Notes: generated from the letters alone by a model not told the origin. Positions 1 to 8,421 are shown, counted from the first letter of the stretch. The stretch: DNA of 64,000 nucleotides from Algiphilus sp. (GCF_023145115.1 NZ_JAGLEJ010000010.1:110228-174227); one strand, 5' to 3'. A program made the numbers and translations.

Positions 1-1
1 C

Positions 2-511
2 ACGCAGGCCATCATGGACCTCGGCGCCAGCGTCTGTTCGGCACGGCGCCCGGGCTGCGCGCAGTGCCCGGTCGGCGACGACTGCCGGGCACGCATCGAG
101 GAACGCGTCGCCGAGCTGCCCACGCCGCGTCCCCGCCGCGACCGACCCGAGCGGCACGCCCATCTGCTGCTCATCCAGCGGGGCGACGGTCGCATCTGGC
201 TGCAGCGCCGGCCGCCCGCGGGGATCTGGGGCGGTCTGTGGGCACCGCCCATCGTCGAACGGGCCGACGAGGCCGCACTGCACGACCTCGGCGTGACAGC
301 GGACACCGATACCCCTCCGGCTGCCGTCACGCACGGCTTCACGCACTTCATCTGGCACCTGCAGCCGCTGTGGTGCACACCGGTTGCGCACGCCACGCCA
401 TTGCTGCGCGAACCCGAAGGCGCCTGGCATACAATGGGGTCCGCAAGAGCGCTGGGTCTCCCCGCCCCGATCCGGCGCCTGCTGCACAGCCTCGAGGAGC
501 CACCGGAATGA
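2..511 (+). CDS. mutY: A/G-specific adenine glycosylase, C-terminal part (5' cut by window)
   Basis: This is the 3' part of MutY, the base-excision glycosylase that removes adenine mispaired with 8-oxoguanine. The frame is open from the first bases of the window and no start is visible. The cysteine-rich segment C-x6-C-x2-C-x5-C near the beginning is the [4Fe-4S] ligand set of the MutY/Nth family. It is followed by a NUDIX-like C-terminal domain with a G-I-W-G-G-L-W-A-P stretch, as expected for recognition of 8-oxoG. The stop overlaps the yggX start in an ATGA arrangement, and mutY-yggX adjacency is common in gammaproteobacteria. Confidence 0.93.
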   Translation, partial: TQAIMDLGASVCSARRPGCAQCPVGDDCRARIEERVAELPTPRPRRDRPERHAHLLLIQRGDGRIWLQRRPPAGIWGGLWAPPIVERADEAALHDLGVTADTDTPPAAVTHGFTHFIWHLQPLWCTPVAHATPLLREPEGAWHTMGSARALGLPAPIRRLLHSLEEPPE

Positions 512-798
512 CCCGTACCGTCCATTGCGTCCGACTGCAACGCGAGGCCGAGGGACTCGACGCGCCGCCCTACCCGGGCGATCTCGGACAGCGCATCTTC
601 GACAACGTCTCGAAGGAAGCGTGGGAGGAGTGGAAGGCGCACCAGACCCGCGTCATCAACGAGTACCGGCTCTCCCTCGCCGACAAGCAGGCGCGCACCT
701 TCCTCAGCCAGGAAATGGAGAAGTTCCTGTTCGGCGGCGGCGAGCTCGCCGAGACCGGCTACGTGCCGCCGCCCAAGGACGCCGCGAAGGACACCTAG
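508..798 (+). CDS. yggX: Probable Fe(2+)-trafficking protein YggX
   Basis: This 96-aa protein has the family length and core: an N-terminal M-T-R-T-V-x-C-V motif with the conserved Cys7, then E-G-L-D-x-P-P-Y-P-G and the W-x-x-W-x-x-H-Q-T segment. YggX is a small cytosolic protein linked to protection of Fe-S clusters and to iron handling during oxidative stress. The start ATG overlaps the mutY stop by 4 bases, and the stop TAG shares one base with the GTG start of coq7. The three genes are therefore probably cotranscribed. Confidence 0.95.
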   Translation: MTRTVHCVRLQREAEGLDAPPYPGDLGQRIFDNVSKEAWEEWKAHQTRVINEYRLSLADKQARTFLSQEMEKFLFGGGELAETGYVPPPKDAAKDT

Positions 799-1439
799 TG
801 ACGCGCCGGCTGAGCGGTCTCGACCACCTGCTCGCGCGCGCCGGCGATGTCATTGCCGGTCGCGAAGCCGACGCGCCCGCACCGCGTCCGCGGCCTCGCC
901 CCGACCACGATGAGGCGCGCACGCTGACGCCGCCGCAGCGCCACCACGCAGCCGGCCTCATGCGCGTCAACCATGCCGGCGAGGTCGCGGCACAGGCGCT
1001 CTACCACGGGCAGTCGCTGCTCGCGCGCGACCCCGTCGTCCGCGCCCACCTCCGCAGCGCCGCCGCCGAGGAGCGCGATCATCTCGACTGGTGCACCGAG
1101 CGCCTTCACGAGCTCGGTGAGGGCCCCAGCCGCCTCCAGCCGTTCTGGTACGGCGCCTCCTTCACGATGGGCGCCTTCGCGGCCGCCGCCGGAGACAAGT
1201 GGAGCCTCGGATTCGTCGAGGAGACCGAGAAGCAGGTGGTGCAGCATCTGCAGGGCCACCTGACGCGGCTGCCGGCGGCCGACACCGGCTCGCGCGCCAT
1301 CCTCGAGCAGATGCGCGTCGACGAGGAGCGGCACGGCGCCGAGGCACGCGCCGCCGGCGGCACCGATCTGCCCTTTCCGGTGCGCATGGCGATGCGCGCG
1401 GTGGCGCGCGTGATGACGCGCACCGCCTACTGGTTCTGA
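798..1439 (+). CDS. coq7: 3-demethoxyubiquinol 3-hydroxylase, COQ7 family
   Basis: This 213-aa di-iron monooxygenase performs the last hydroxylation of ubiquinone biosynthesis at the membrane. The ferritin-like ligands are visible with COQ7 spacing: Glu62, an E-x-x-H at 92-95, Glu144 and an E-x-x-H at 176-179. The start is a GTG sharing one base with the yggX stop, and no better downstream start fits the family length (about 210-215 aa). Its 3' end overlaps the convergent lipoprotein gene by 13 bases. Nearness to speD is also seen in Pseudomonas. Confidence 0.93.
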   Translation: MTRRLSGLDHLLARAGDVIAGREADAPAPRPRPRPDHDEARTLTPPQRHHAAGLMRVNHAGEVAAQALYHGQSLLARDPVVRAHLRSAAAEERDHLDWCTERLHELGEGPSRLQPFWYGASFTMGAFAAAAGDKWSLGFVEETEKQVVQHLQGHLTRLPAADTGSRAILEQMRVDEERHGAEARAAGGTDLPFPVRMAMRAVARVMTRTAYWF

Positions 1440-1780
1440 CCGGATCGCTCGGCGTCGGCCACGTACCAGCCGTCCGCTCCCGCCACCAGCCGCATCGCCG
1501 TGACGGTGCTGCTCCGACTGCCGAACTGTTCGGTGACGAGCCGCACATCGCAGTCATAGCCGCGCCCGGTCGCGGATGTCGCGCAGGCCAGCTTCTCGGC
1601 CGTGACCAGGCTCGGCAGCAGCCCGTCCATGCCCACACCCGCAAGGACCTCGCGCTCGCTGCGCAGATCCTCGTCGTAGAGTCGTGCCACCGCGCTCGCG
1701 ACATCCGCCTGATCGGGGGCGCCCGAGCAGGCCGCGATCAGCAGCGCGAGACTCGGCAGCAGTACGGCATTGCGGAACAT
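1427..1780 (-). CDS. Small predicted lipoprotein of unknown function
   Basis: I do not recognise this family. The 117-aa protein begins with a short basic segment, a hydrophobic stretch and a lipobox L-I-A-A-C, so it should be an exported lipoprotein. The mature part contains two further Cys residues that could form a disulfide. I prefer the ATG at 1780 because it places a normal signal peptide at the N terminus. A GTG at 1813 would add 11 residues and cannot be excluded. The gene runs tail-to-tail into coq7. Confidence 0.65.
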   Translation of the reverse strand: MFRNAVLLPSLALLIAACSGAPDQADVASAVARLYDEDLRSEREVLAGVGMDGLLPSLVTAEKLACATSATGRGYDCDVRLVTEQFGSRSSTVTAMRLVAGADGWYVADAERSGQNQ

Positions 1781-1827
1781 GGCGATCGTGCGGTTGCGGT
1801 TCAGGCCTGCCACGCTAGCCTGAGCCG

Positions 1828-2493
1828 ATGAACGATGCCAGTCTGCGCCTGATCGCCGCCGGCGGTCTCCTTGTCGCGCTCGGTGCGTGCACGCCCGACC
1901 CGGACTCGCCTTCCGCGAGTGCGGCGTCCGCCCTGCCCGCGGGCGCCGAGCGCTGGCAATGCGGCCCGTGGGCCGCGCGCAGCCACCATCGCGCCGCGTC
2001 CGGAGATCTGCTCCTCATGCTGCCGGGCGGCGAGTACCTGCTCGACCGGACCGTATCGGCGTCGGGCGCTCGCTACGCCGGCGCCGATGGAATCGTGTTC
2101 TGGAGCAAGGGTGACGAGGCCGTGCTGACGCCACCCGGCACGGACGCAACGGTCGACTGCCGGCCCACCGACACGTCCTCGCCCTGGCTCGACGTCCCCG
2201 ATGATCTGGCGCTGCGCGCCGCCGGCAACGAGCCCGGCTGGATGCTGGAAATCGAGCGCGGCGAGGCCCCGACGGCGCGCCTGGTGACGCAGTACGGCGA
2301 CGCGACCGTGCAGTTCGCGTCGGTCACGCCCACGGATGATGGCTACATTGCATCCTCGGGCACCCACAGCCTGCGCGTCACGACCGAGCGCACGGACTGC
2401 CGCGATGGCATGAGCGGTGTCGGATTCCCGCTGCGCGTGCGCGTGGTCGTCGACGGTCAGCGCATGGACGGCTGCGGGCGGCGCTACGACTGA
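1828..2493 (+). CDS. Lipoprotein with MliC-like and COG3650-like domains
   Basis: This 221-aa protein has a signal peptide ending in a lipobox (V-A-L-G-A-C). Residues about 40-110 resemble MliC/PliC lysozyme inhibitors, with paired Cys residues and a G-I-V-F-W-S-K-G-D-E segment. The C-terminal half, from about residue 130, carries A-A-G-N-E-P-G-W and C-R-D-G-M-S-G-V-G-F-P motifs of the COG3650 family. A role in inhibiting host or competitor lysozyme is inferred from the family and not shown here. The gene is divergent from the small lipoprotein and ends 3 bases before the speD stop. Confidence 0.75.
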   Translation: MNDASLRLIAAGGLLVALGACTPDPDSPSASAASALPAGAERWQCGPWAARSHHRAASGDLLLMLPGGEYLLDRTVSASGARYAGADGIVFWSKGDEAVLTPPGTDATVDCRPTDTSSPWLDVPDDLALRAAGNEPGWMLEIERGEAPTARLVTQYGDATVQFASVTPTDDGYIASSGTHSLRVTTERTDCRDGMSGVGFPLRVRVVVDGQRMDGCGRRYD

Positions 2494-2496
2494 ACG

Positions 2497-3306
2497 CTAG
2501 CGCGAGATGTTGCGCCCGTAGAAGATCTCCATGATCTCGTGGTTGACGCGCCCGCGGATGCGCTTCGCCTCGCGCGGCGGCAACTCGCGCACGCCCTCGC
2601 CGAACAGGTAGGTCTCGAGGTCGAGATCCTTGAGGCGCATCTTGGTGTGGAACATGTACTCCTGATAGACGTTGACGTCGACCATGTCGTACCGGTCCTT
2701 GATGTCCTTCGAGATGAAGTTCTGGATCGAGTCGATGTTGTGATCGATGAAGTGCTTGGAGCCGCGGACGTTGCGGGTGAAGCCGCGCACGCGGTAGTCC
2801 ATGATCACGATGTCGGAGTCGAAGCTGTTGATCAGGAAGTTGAGCGCCTTCAGCGGCGAGATCTTCCCGCAGGTCGAGACGTCGATATCGGCGCGGAAGG
2901 TGGAGATGCCGTTGTCCGGGTGCATCTCCGGATAGGTGTGCACGGTGATGTGGGACTTGTCGAGATGCCCGACCACGGACTCCTTCTCGACCTTGTCCTT
3001 GTGCTTGCCGTGCGACCCGCTGTCGATGTGCCCCTCGGAGATCAGCATGGTGACCGAGGCGCCCTGCGGCTCGTAGTTCTCGCGCGCGATGTTGAGGATC
3101 TGCGCGCCGATCATGTTCGACACCTGACTGAGGATGTCGGTCAGCCGCTCGGCGTTGTAGGCCTCGTCGATGTACTCGATGTATTCCTGCTGGTGCTCGG
3201 CCGAGCGCGCGTAGCAGATGTCGTAGATATTGAAGCTCAGCGACTTCGTGAGATTGTTGAAGCCGTGGAGCTTGAGCCGGGGGTTGCGGACCGTCTTCTT
3301 GGGCAA
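2497..3306 (-). CDS. speD: S-adenosylmethionine decarboxylase proenzyme
   Basis: SpeD makes decarboxylated AdoMet, the aminopropyl donor for spermidine. The 269-aa length and sequence fit the longer proteobacterial class. Self-cleavage should occur before Ser118 in L-D-K-S-H-I-T-V-H-T-Y-P-E, which generates the pyruvoyl group. Later motifs (S-T-F-R-A-D-I-D-V-S-T-C-G, with the catalytic Cys, and V-R-G-F-T-R) are intact. No speE lies in the window. The gene is downstream of the OsmC gene on the same strand with a 114-base gap, so it probably has its own promoter. Confidence 0.96.
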   Translation of the reverse strand: MPKKTVRNPRLKLHGFNNLTKSLSFNIYDICYARSAEHQQEYIEYIDEAYNAERLTDILSQVSNMIGAQILNIARENYEPQGASVTMLISEGHIDSGSHGKHKDKVEKESVVGHLDKSHITVHTYPEMHPDNGISTFRADIDVSTCGKISPLKALNFLINSFDSDIVIMDYRVRGFTRNVRGSKHFIDHNIDSIQNFISKDIKDRYDMVDVNVYQEYMFHTKMRLKDLDLETYLFGEGVRELPPREAKRIRGRVNHEIMEIFYGRNISR

Positions 3307-3420
3307 CTTCTGCGTCTCCGTGTCGAGTCAAGGAGCGGTCGCGCGCGATCGGTCGCGCGGGCCGCACATTATGAATGAGACGTGGTTGGAGGGTGTTACA
3401 GGATGTCGGGGGCAATGCGG

Positions 3421-3840
3421 TCAGTCGACCGCCTCGACACTGAAGCTGTGCGTGATGCGGGCCGAAGCCCCCAGCATGATCGATGCGGAGCAGTACTTTT
3501 CGGCAGACAGATGCACCGCGCGTTCCACCTGATTCTCCCTGAGCGCATGGCCGACGACCGTGAAGTGCAGCGCGATGTCGGTGAACACCCTGGGTTCGGT
3601 GTCGGCGCGCGTACCGCGCACCTGCACGCGGCAGTCGCGCACGTCGGCCCGCCCCTTGCGCAGGATGTGCAGCACGTCGACCGCCGAGCAGGCCCCCACC
3701 GACAGGAGCATCAGCTCCATCGGACGCGCGCCGGTGTTGCGGCCGCCGATGTCCTCCGGCCCGTCGATGACGATGGCGTGCCCGCTGCCGGTCTCGCCGA
3801 CGAACTGCGCGCCGCTGGTATGTCGTACCGTGACTTCCAT
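3421..3840 (-). CDS. OsmC family protein
   Basis: This 139-aa protein has the OsmC/Ohr fold signature. One conserved cysteine lies in S-V-G-A-C-S-A-V-D and a second in K-Y-C-S-A-S, the pair that forms the peroxidatic site in Ohr/OsmC thiol peroxidases. It resembles the YhfA branch more than classical Ohr, so its true substrate is uncertain. The start lies 16 bases after the trpC stop, suggesting cotranscription with trpGDC. In Pseudomonas a CRP-family gene sits between trpC and this gene, and it is missing here. Confidence 0.88.
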   Translation of the reverse strand: MEVTVRHTSGAQFVGETGSGHAIVIDGPEDIGGRNTGARPMELMLLSVGACSAVDVLHILRKGRADVRDCRVQVRGTRADTEPRVFTDIALHFTVVGHALRENQVERAVHLSAEKYCSASIMLGASARITHSFSVEAVD

Positions 3841-3856
3841 CGCGGATTTCCTCGGT

Positions 3857-4651
3857 TCAGTCGATCAGTCGCGCCAGCGCGTCGCCCGGATCGGACTGGC
3901 GCATCAGCGACTCGCCGATCAGGAAGCGCTCGACGCCGGCGCGGCACATGCGCTCGACATCGTCGCGCGTGTGGATGCCGCTCTCGGTGACCACGGGCAG
4001 CTCGGGAGACAGATGCGGCAGCAGATCGAGCGTGGTTTCCAGCCGCGTCTCGAAGCTCCGCAGATCGCGATTGTTGATGCCCAGCAGATAGCCGGCCGGC
4101 AAACCGGCGCCCAGAACGGCATCGAGCTCGTCGCGACTGTGCACCTCGACCAGCACGTCCATGTCCAGATCGCGCGCCAGCACGTCGAGCTCGCGCATCT
4201 GCGCGGTGGAGAGCGCGGCGGCGATCAGCAGGATGCAGTCGGCGCCCATGGCGCGGGCCTCCAGAACCTGCATCGGGTCCACCAGGAAGTCCTTGCGCAG
4301 CACCGGCAGCTCGCAGGCGGCGCGCGCGGCGATCAGGATCTCCTCGCCACCGCCGAAGAAGTCGCGGTCGGTCAGCACCGACAGGGCGGCGGCGCCGCCC
4401 TCGGCGTAGCGCCCGGCGATCCAGGCACCGTCGAAGTCCTCGCGGATCAGGCCCTTGCTGGGACTGGCACGCTTGATCTCCGCGATCACCGCGGCGCGCA
4501 TCTTGGCGGTGGCGGCGAGCGCATCGGCGAATCCGCGCGTGTCGCCCGCCTCGCCCGCGCGCTCCTCGAGGTCGCGCAGGCTGTAGCGCTTGCGCAGCGC
4601 GCGCAGCTCGTCCTGCTTGCGCTCCAGGATGGTGTCCAGGATGTCGCTCAT
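3857..4651 (-). CDS. trpC: Indole-3-glycerol phosphate synthase
   Basis: This 264-aa monofunctional TrpC is a (beta/alpha)8 barrel that closes the indole ring of tryptophan. The visible motifs are A-V-I-A-E-I-K-R-A-S-P-S-K-G near residues 53-66, with the catalytic lysine, then L-V-E-V-H, G-I-N-N-R-D-L and V-T-E-S-G-I. No PRAI (TrpF) domain is fused. The start overlaps the trpD stop in ATGA, so translation is probably coupled. Confidence 0.97.
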   Translation of the reverse strand: MSDILDTILERKQDELRALRKRYSLRDLEERAGEAGDTRGFADALAATAKMRAAVIAEIKRASPSKGLIREDFDGAWIAGRYAEGGAAALSVLTDRDFFGGGEEILIAARAACELPVLRKDFLVDPMQVLEARAMGADCILLIAAALSTAQMRELDVLARDLDMDVLVEVHSRDELDAVLGAGLPAGYLLGINNRDLRSFETRLETTLDLLPHLSPELPVVTESGIHTRDDVERMCRAGVERFLIGESLMRQSDPGDALARLID

Positions 4652-5682
4652 GCCGCGGCGCGCCCGTTGGTGGCGCGCACGAAGGCCTCGAGCTTCGCGC
4701 GAGCGGCGCCGGACGCGATGCTGTCGCGCGCCCGCTCCACACCCTCGTCGATGGAATCCGCGATCGCGGCCGCATAGAGCGCCGCCCCGGCATTGAGCAG
4801 CACGATGTCGCGCGCCGGACCCGGCGTGTCGGCCAGCACCGCCTCGACCAGCGCCCGGGACGCCTCCGGCCCGTCCACCGCGAGCTGACGACTGGACGCC
4901 ATGGGCAGTCCGAAGTCCTCGGGATGGATGTCGTACTCGTGGACCTCGCCGTCGGAGAGTTCGGCGACGTAGGTCGACCCGCCCAGCGTGATCTCGTCGA
5001 GACCGTCACGCCCCCAGACCACCAGCGCGCGGGTGAGCCCCAGCTCGCGCAACACGCGCGCCTGGATGCCGACCAGATCGGGGTGGAACACGCCCATCAG
5101 GCAGTGCCGCGCATCGGCCGGGTTGGTCAGCGGCCCGAGGATGTTGAAGATGGTGCGCACGCCCATCTCCTTGCGCACCGGTCCGACTTCCTTCATCGCC
5201 GGATGGTGGATGGGCGCGAACATGAAACCGATGCCGCATTCCTCGATGCACGCCGCCACGTCCTCGGGCTGCAGCTCGATGGTCGCGCCCAGCGCGCCGA
5301 GCACGTCCGCCGCGCCGGAGGCGCTCGATACCGAGCGGTTGCCGTGCTTGGCCACCCGGGCACCGGCGCCCGCGGCCACGAACATGCTGGCGGTGGAGAT
5401 GTTGAAGGTGTGCGCGCCGTCACCACCGGTGCCGACGATATCCAGGAAGTGCTCCCGGTCGGCCAGCGGCACGGCACGCGCGAATTCGCGCATGACACGC
5501 GCGGCGGCCGCGATCTCGCCGACGGTCTCCTTCTTGACGCGCAGCCCCGCGAGGATCGACGCCGTCAGCACCGGCGACACCTCGCCGCGCATGATGGCGC
5601 GCATCAGCGCGATCATCTCGTCGTGGAAGATCTCGCGATGATCGATGACCCGGGCGAGGGCCTGCTGGGCGGTGAAGTTCAT
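4648..5682 (-). CDS. trpD: Anthranilate phosphoribosyltransferase
   Basis: This 344-aa TrpD transfers phosphoribose from PRPP to anthranilate. The PRPP-binding G-T-G-G-D-G motif is at residues 84-89, followed by K-H-G-N-R-S-V-S-S and G-P-L-x-N-P-A. The ATG at 5682 overlaps the trpG stop by 4 bases and gives the normal family start (M-x-F-T-x-Q-x-A-L). The open frame extends far upstream, but that part lies within trpG and is not coding. The middle gene of a tightly overlapped trpG-trpD-trpC unit. Confidence 0.97.
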   Translation of the reverse strand: MNFTAQQALARVIDHREIFHDEMIALMRAIMRGEVSPVLTASILAGLRVKKETVGEIAAAARVMREFARAVPLADREHFLDIVGTGGDGAHTFNISTASMFVAAGAGARVAKHGNRSVSSASGAADVLGALGATIELQPEDVAACIEECGIGFMFAPIHHPAMKEVGPVRKEMGVRTIFNILGPLTNPADARHCLMGVFHPDLVGIQARVLRELGLTRALVVWGRDGLDEITLGGSTYVAELSDGEVHEYDIHPEDFGLPMASSRQLAVDGPEASRALVEAVLADTPGPARDIVLLNAGAALYAAAIADSIDEGVERARDSIASGAARAKLEAFVRATNGRAAA

Positions 5683-6275
5683 GCCGCCTCCGGAATGCGG
5701 TAGCCGAGGAAGGTGCGGAGCATGGCGTGCCCGTGCTCCGAGAGGATCGACTCGGGATGGAACTGCACGCCCTCGATGGGCAGCTCGCGATGGCGGAAGC
5801 CCATGATCTCGTCGACCGCGCCGTCGGCATCGGTGGTCCAGGCGGTCAGCTCCAGGCAGTCCGGAAGACCGTCCCGGGCCACGATCAGCGAGTGGTAGCG
5901 CGTCGCGGTCAGCGGACTGTCGAGGCCGGAGAAGACCCCGGCGCCGGTGTGATGGATCTCGGAAGTCTTGCCGTGCATGACCTCGCGCGCCCGCACCACG
6001 CTGCCGCCGAAGGCCTGACCGATGGCCTGGTGGCCCAGGCAGACGCCGAAGATCGGGATGCGACCGGCGGCGCGCTCGATGAGCTCCAGGCACACGCCCG
6101 CCTCGTTGGGCGTGCACGGCCCGGGGGAAAGCAGGATGTGATCGGGCGCCCGCGCCAGCATGTCGTCGACGCTCATGGCGTCGTTGCGCACCACATCGAC
6201 CTGCGCGCCGATCTCGCCCAGATACTGCACCAGGTTGTAGGTGAAGGAATCGTAGTTGTCGACGACCAGAACCAT
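5679..6275 (-). CDS. trpG: Anthranilate synthase component II, glutamine amidotransferase
   Basis: This 198-aa class I glutaminase supplies ammonia to TrpE. The nucleophile Cys79 lies in F-G-V-C-L-G-H-Q and the His/Glu pair in G-V-Q-F-H-P-E-S. The N terminus M-V-L-V-V-D-N-Y-D-S-F-T is canonical and fixes the start at 6275. Its partner trpE is more than 8 kb away at 14.5-15.9 kb, an arrangement like that of Pseudomonas. The upstream leader shows no Trp-rich peptide that would suggest classical attenuation. A family member could also serve folate synthesis as PabA, but the trpDC linkage favours TrpG. Confidence 0.95.
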   Translation of the reverse strand: MVLVVDNYDSFTYNLVQYLGEIGAQVDVVRNDAMSVDDMLARAPDHILLSPGPCTPNEAGVCLELIERAAGRIPIFGVCLGHQAIGQAFGGSVVRAREVMHGKTSEIHHTGAGVFSGLDSPLTATRYHSLIVARDGLPDCLELTAWTTDADGAVDEIMGFRHRELPIEGVQFHPESILSEHGHAMLRTFLGYRIPEAA

Positions 6276-6351
6276 GCCCGAGACCCGCGGAGAATGAGCG
6301 CCCAGGCGCCCGCTGCGCGGAATGGTAGCAAGCGCCGGGCGCGCCGGCCTT

Positions 6352-6380
6352 GCAACGCGTGCGCAAGCGGCGCATGTTGC
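6352..6380. repeat. Imperfect inverted repeat between trpG and the DUF3293 gene
   Basis: The arms GCAAC/GTTGC and GTGCGC/GCGCAT form an 11-pair hairpin with a two-base bulge and a 5-base loop. It sits in the 136-base divergent intergenic region. It could be a regulatory hairpin or an operator, and I have no specific assignment. Confidence 0.3.
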
Positions 6381-6411
6381 GGACAACACCGGCTGCCGGA
6401 AGGAGACTGCT

Positions 6412-6849
6412 TTGCCGAAGCTGCCGCGCGCCAACCGCAGCGCCTGGGACGCGCCCTACCGCGCCACGCGCTACCGGGTCTATCTCCCGACCACGACCGA
6501 GGACATCCGCATCGGCCATCCGGCACCGGCGGTGGACGCCTGGATGGACGAGCACGCATCCGGGACCGCCACCGTCATCACGGCGTGCAACCCGCACAGC
6601 CGGCAGCACTCGCGCGCCGCGAACCGGCGCGCGCAGTGCGCGCTGCTGCATCTGCTGCACGCCATGCCGCACCCCATGCTGCCCGGCCGCAATCTTGCCG
6701 ACGCCGGTGACTGGCCACCGGAGCACAGCCTGATCGTCGCCGGCCTGTCGCGCGGCGAGGCACGGCGGCTGGCGGCGCGCTTCCGGCAGAACGCGGTGGT
6801 CTGGCTGTCGCGCGGCTCGCGCGCGCGCCTGCTGTGGGTGCGCCGATAG
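6412..6849 (+). CDS. DUF3293 domain-containing protein
   Basis: This 145-aa cytosolic protein is of unknown function. It matches the DUF3293 pattern: Y-x-x-T-x-Y near the start, I-T-A-x-N-P-x-S in the middle, then D-W-P-P-E-H-S-L-I-V and a closing R-Q-N-A-V-V-W. I choose a TTG start because AGGAG lies 6 bases upstream and the conserved region begins shortly after. Longer in-frame starts upstream would overlap the trpG promoter region. The gene is divergent from trpG and convergent with the quinone reductase. Confidence 0.8.
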   Translation: MPKLPRANRSAWDAPYRATRYRVYLPTTTEDIRIGHPAPAVDAWMDEHASGTATVITACNPHSRQHSRAANRRAQCALLHLLHAMPHPMLPGRNLADAGDWPPEHSLIVAGLSRGEARRLAARFRQNAVVWLSRGSRARLLWVRR

Positions 6850-6861
6850 CGCCGCGTCGCT

Positions 6862-7839
6862 TCAGGCCGGCAGCAGCAGACTGGCCCCGACCGTCCTGCG
6901 GTCTTCCAGATCGTGGTGCGCGCGGGCGGCATCGGTGAGCGCGTAGGTCTGCCCGATGTGCGGTCGCAGCACGCCGGCGGCGACGGCCTCGAACACCGCC
7001 GCGGCACCGGTCTCCAGGTCGGCGCGCGAACGCGTGTAGTCGACCACGCTGGGCCGGGTCAGGAACAGCGAGCCGCGGCGCGCGAGCTCGCCGGGCGCGA
7101 AGGCGGGCACCGCGCCGGAGGCATTGCCGAAGCTGACCATCATGCCGAGCGGCGCCAGCGCATCGAGCGAGGCCTCGAAGGTCGCCGCCCCGACGCCGTC
7201 ATAGACGACATCGACACCGCGTCCGTCGGTCAGTCCGCGCACCGTCTCGGCCACCGGCTCGCGGTCGTAGCGGACGACCGCATCGCAGCCCGTCGCCAGG
7301 GCCCGCTCGGCCTTGGCGGCCGAACCCACCGTACCGATCACACGGGCACCCAGATGATGCGCCCACGCGCACAGCAGGCTGCCGGCGCCTCCCGCCGCGG
7401 CATGAACCAGCACGTGGTGCCCGGCCCGTACCGGGAAGACGCGGAACAACAGCGCGTGCGCGGTGAGGCCCTTGAGCATGATTGCGGCCGCAGTGCGGTC
7501 ATCCAGGGCATCCGGCACGCGCACCACCCGGTCGGCCGGCATCGCGCGCGCCTCGGCGTAGGCACCGAGCGGCGCGCTGGCGTAGGCGACCCGATCACCG
7601 GGCGCCAAGCCCGCAACCCCCGCACCGACCGCGGTCACGGTACCGACGGCTTCCATGCCCAGCCCGCTCGGAAGCGGCACCGGATACAGCCCGCTGCGGT
7701 GATAGACGTCGATGTAATTGACGCCGACCGCGGTATGCGCGATCGCCACCTCGCCCTCGCCGGGTACCGGCTCCGGCGCATCGGACCACCGGATGACCTC
7801 CGGACCGCCTGGACCATCGAACTGACACTGCTTCGGCAC
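6862..7839 (-). CDS. NADPH:quinone oxidoreductase, zinc-free MDR family (Qor-like)
   Basis: This 325-aa medium-chain reductase resembles E. coli Qor (327 aa). Near the N terminus it has G-G-P-E-V-I then G-V-N-Y-I-D-V-Y-x-R-S-G-L-Y-P, and the nucleotide-binding loop is A-A-A-G-G-A-G-S. The zinc-ligand cysteines of alcohol dehydrogenases are absent, as in quinone reductases. The start is set at the GTG at 7839 because AGGAG lies about 8 bases upstream and alignment begins there; an ATG at 7869 is possible. The likely role is one-electron-free quinone or enone reduction, with the substrate unknown. Confidence 0.9.
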   Translation of the reverse strand: MPKQCQFDGPGGPEVIRWSDAPEPVPGEGEVAIAHTAVGVNYIDVYHRSGLYPVPLPSGLGMEAVGTVTAVGAGVAGLAPGDRVAYASAPLGAYAEARAMPADRVVRVPDALDDRTAAAIMLKGLTAHALLFRVFPVRAGHHVLVHAAAGGAGSLLCAWAHHLGARVIGTVGSAAKAERALATGCDAVVRYDREPVAETVRGLTDGRGVDVVYDGVGAATFEASLDALAPLGMMVSFGNASGAVPAFAPGELARRGSLFLTRPSVVDYTRSRADLETGAAAVFEAVAAGVLRPHIGQTYALTDAARAHHDLEDRRTVGASLLLPA

Positions 7840-7993
7840 GAATGCGCTCCTGAGCCGGATCGGCCGCATGGTCGGGCACTCGCGGCCCGGGGGCAAGCGC
7901 GTCGGCGGGGTGCGGCGTGTTCAGCAATGGCTCACGCCCCGATGGGCAGCATGCATCCCGTGGTACCGGAACCCGCCGCAAAGGAGAAGCACC

Positions 7994-8314
7994 ATGAAAC
8001 ATGTCTTCGGAACGATGCTGATCGCCACCACACTGGCCCTCCCCGCATGGGCGGACGATTCGGTGGATGCGGCCATCGGAGGCGGCATCGGCGGCGCCAT
8101 CGGCGCAGCGATCGGGAACGAGGTGGGTGGCAGCGACGGTGCCATCCTGGGTGGCGCGCTGGGCGGTGCCGGCGGCGCCGCGATCGCCACCGACGACGAC
8201 CGTGACTACCGGCGGGACGACTACCGCTATGGCGACCATCATCGCGCGCATGACGGCCACCGCGGCCAGGGCCGCTTCTGCCCGCCGGGCCAGGCGAAGA
8301 AGGGACGCTGCTGA
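7994..8314 (+). CDS. Small secreted glycine-rich protein
   Basis: This 106-aa protein has a clear signal peptide ending at A-W-A-D-D. The next 50 residues are glycine- and alanine-rich, with repeated G-G-x-x-G-x-A-I-G steps typical of glycine-zipper membrane segments. A His/Asp/Arg-rich tail follows, ending in C-P-P-G-Q-A-K-K-G-R-C. The start is supported by AAGGAG 7 bases upstream. The function is unknown. Glycine zippers occur in outer-membrane lipoproteins and pore-forming proteins, but no lipobox is present. Confidence 0.75.
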   Translation: MKHVFGTMLIATTLALPAWADDSVDAAIGGGIGGAIGAAIGNEVGGSDGAILGGALGGAGGAAIATDDDRDYRRDDYRYGDHHRAHDGHRGQGRFCPPGQAKKGRC

Positions 8315-8421
8315 CACCGGCTTCGCCGCAGCCGTGACGCGGCCGCCCTGCTGCTGAATCGCCACCGGCTTGGCGTTACGCTGTGCGGCGTTCGCATTCC
8401 GACCGCACAAGGAGCACACCC

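Noticed and set aside
3336..3359. Direct repeat CGGTCGCGCG, two copies 14 bases apart, upstream of speD
   Set aside because: It is short, made only of GC-rich bases common in this genome, and has no further copies nearby. I do not treat it as a regulatory array.
4648..6726. A single 692-codon trpG-trpD fusion-like frame
   Set aside because: Only the last 344 codons encode TrpD. The upstream part is out of frame with trpG and has no homology, and trpG and trpD overlap normally by 4 bases.
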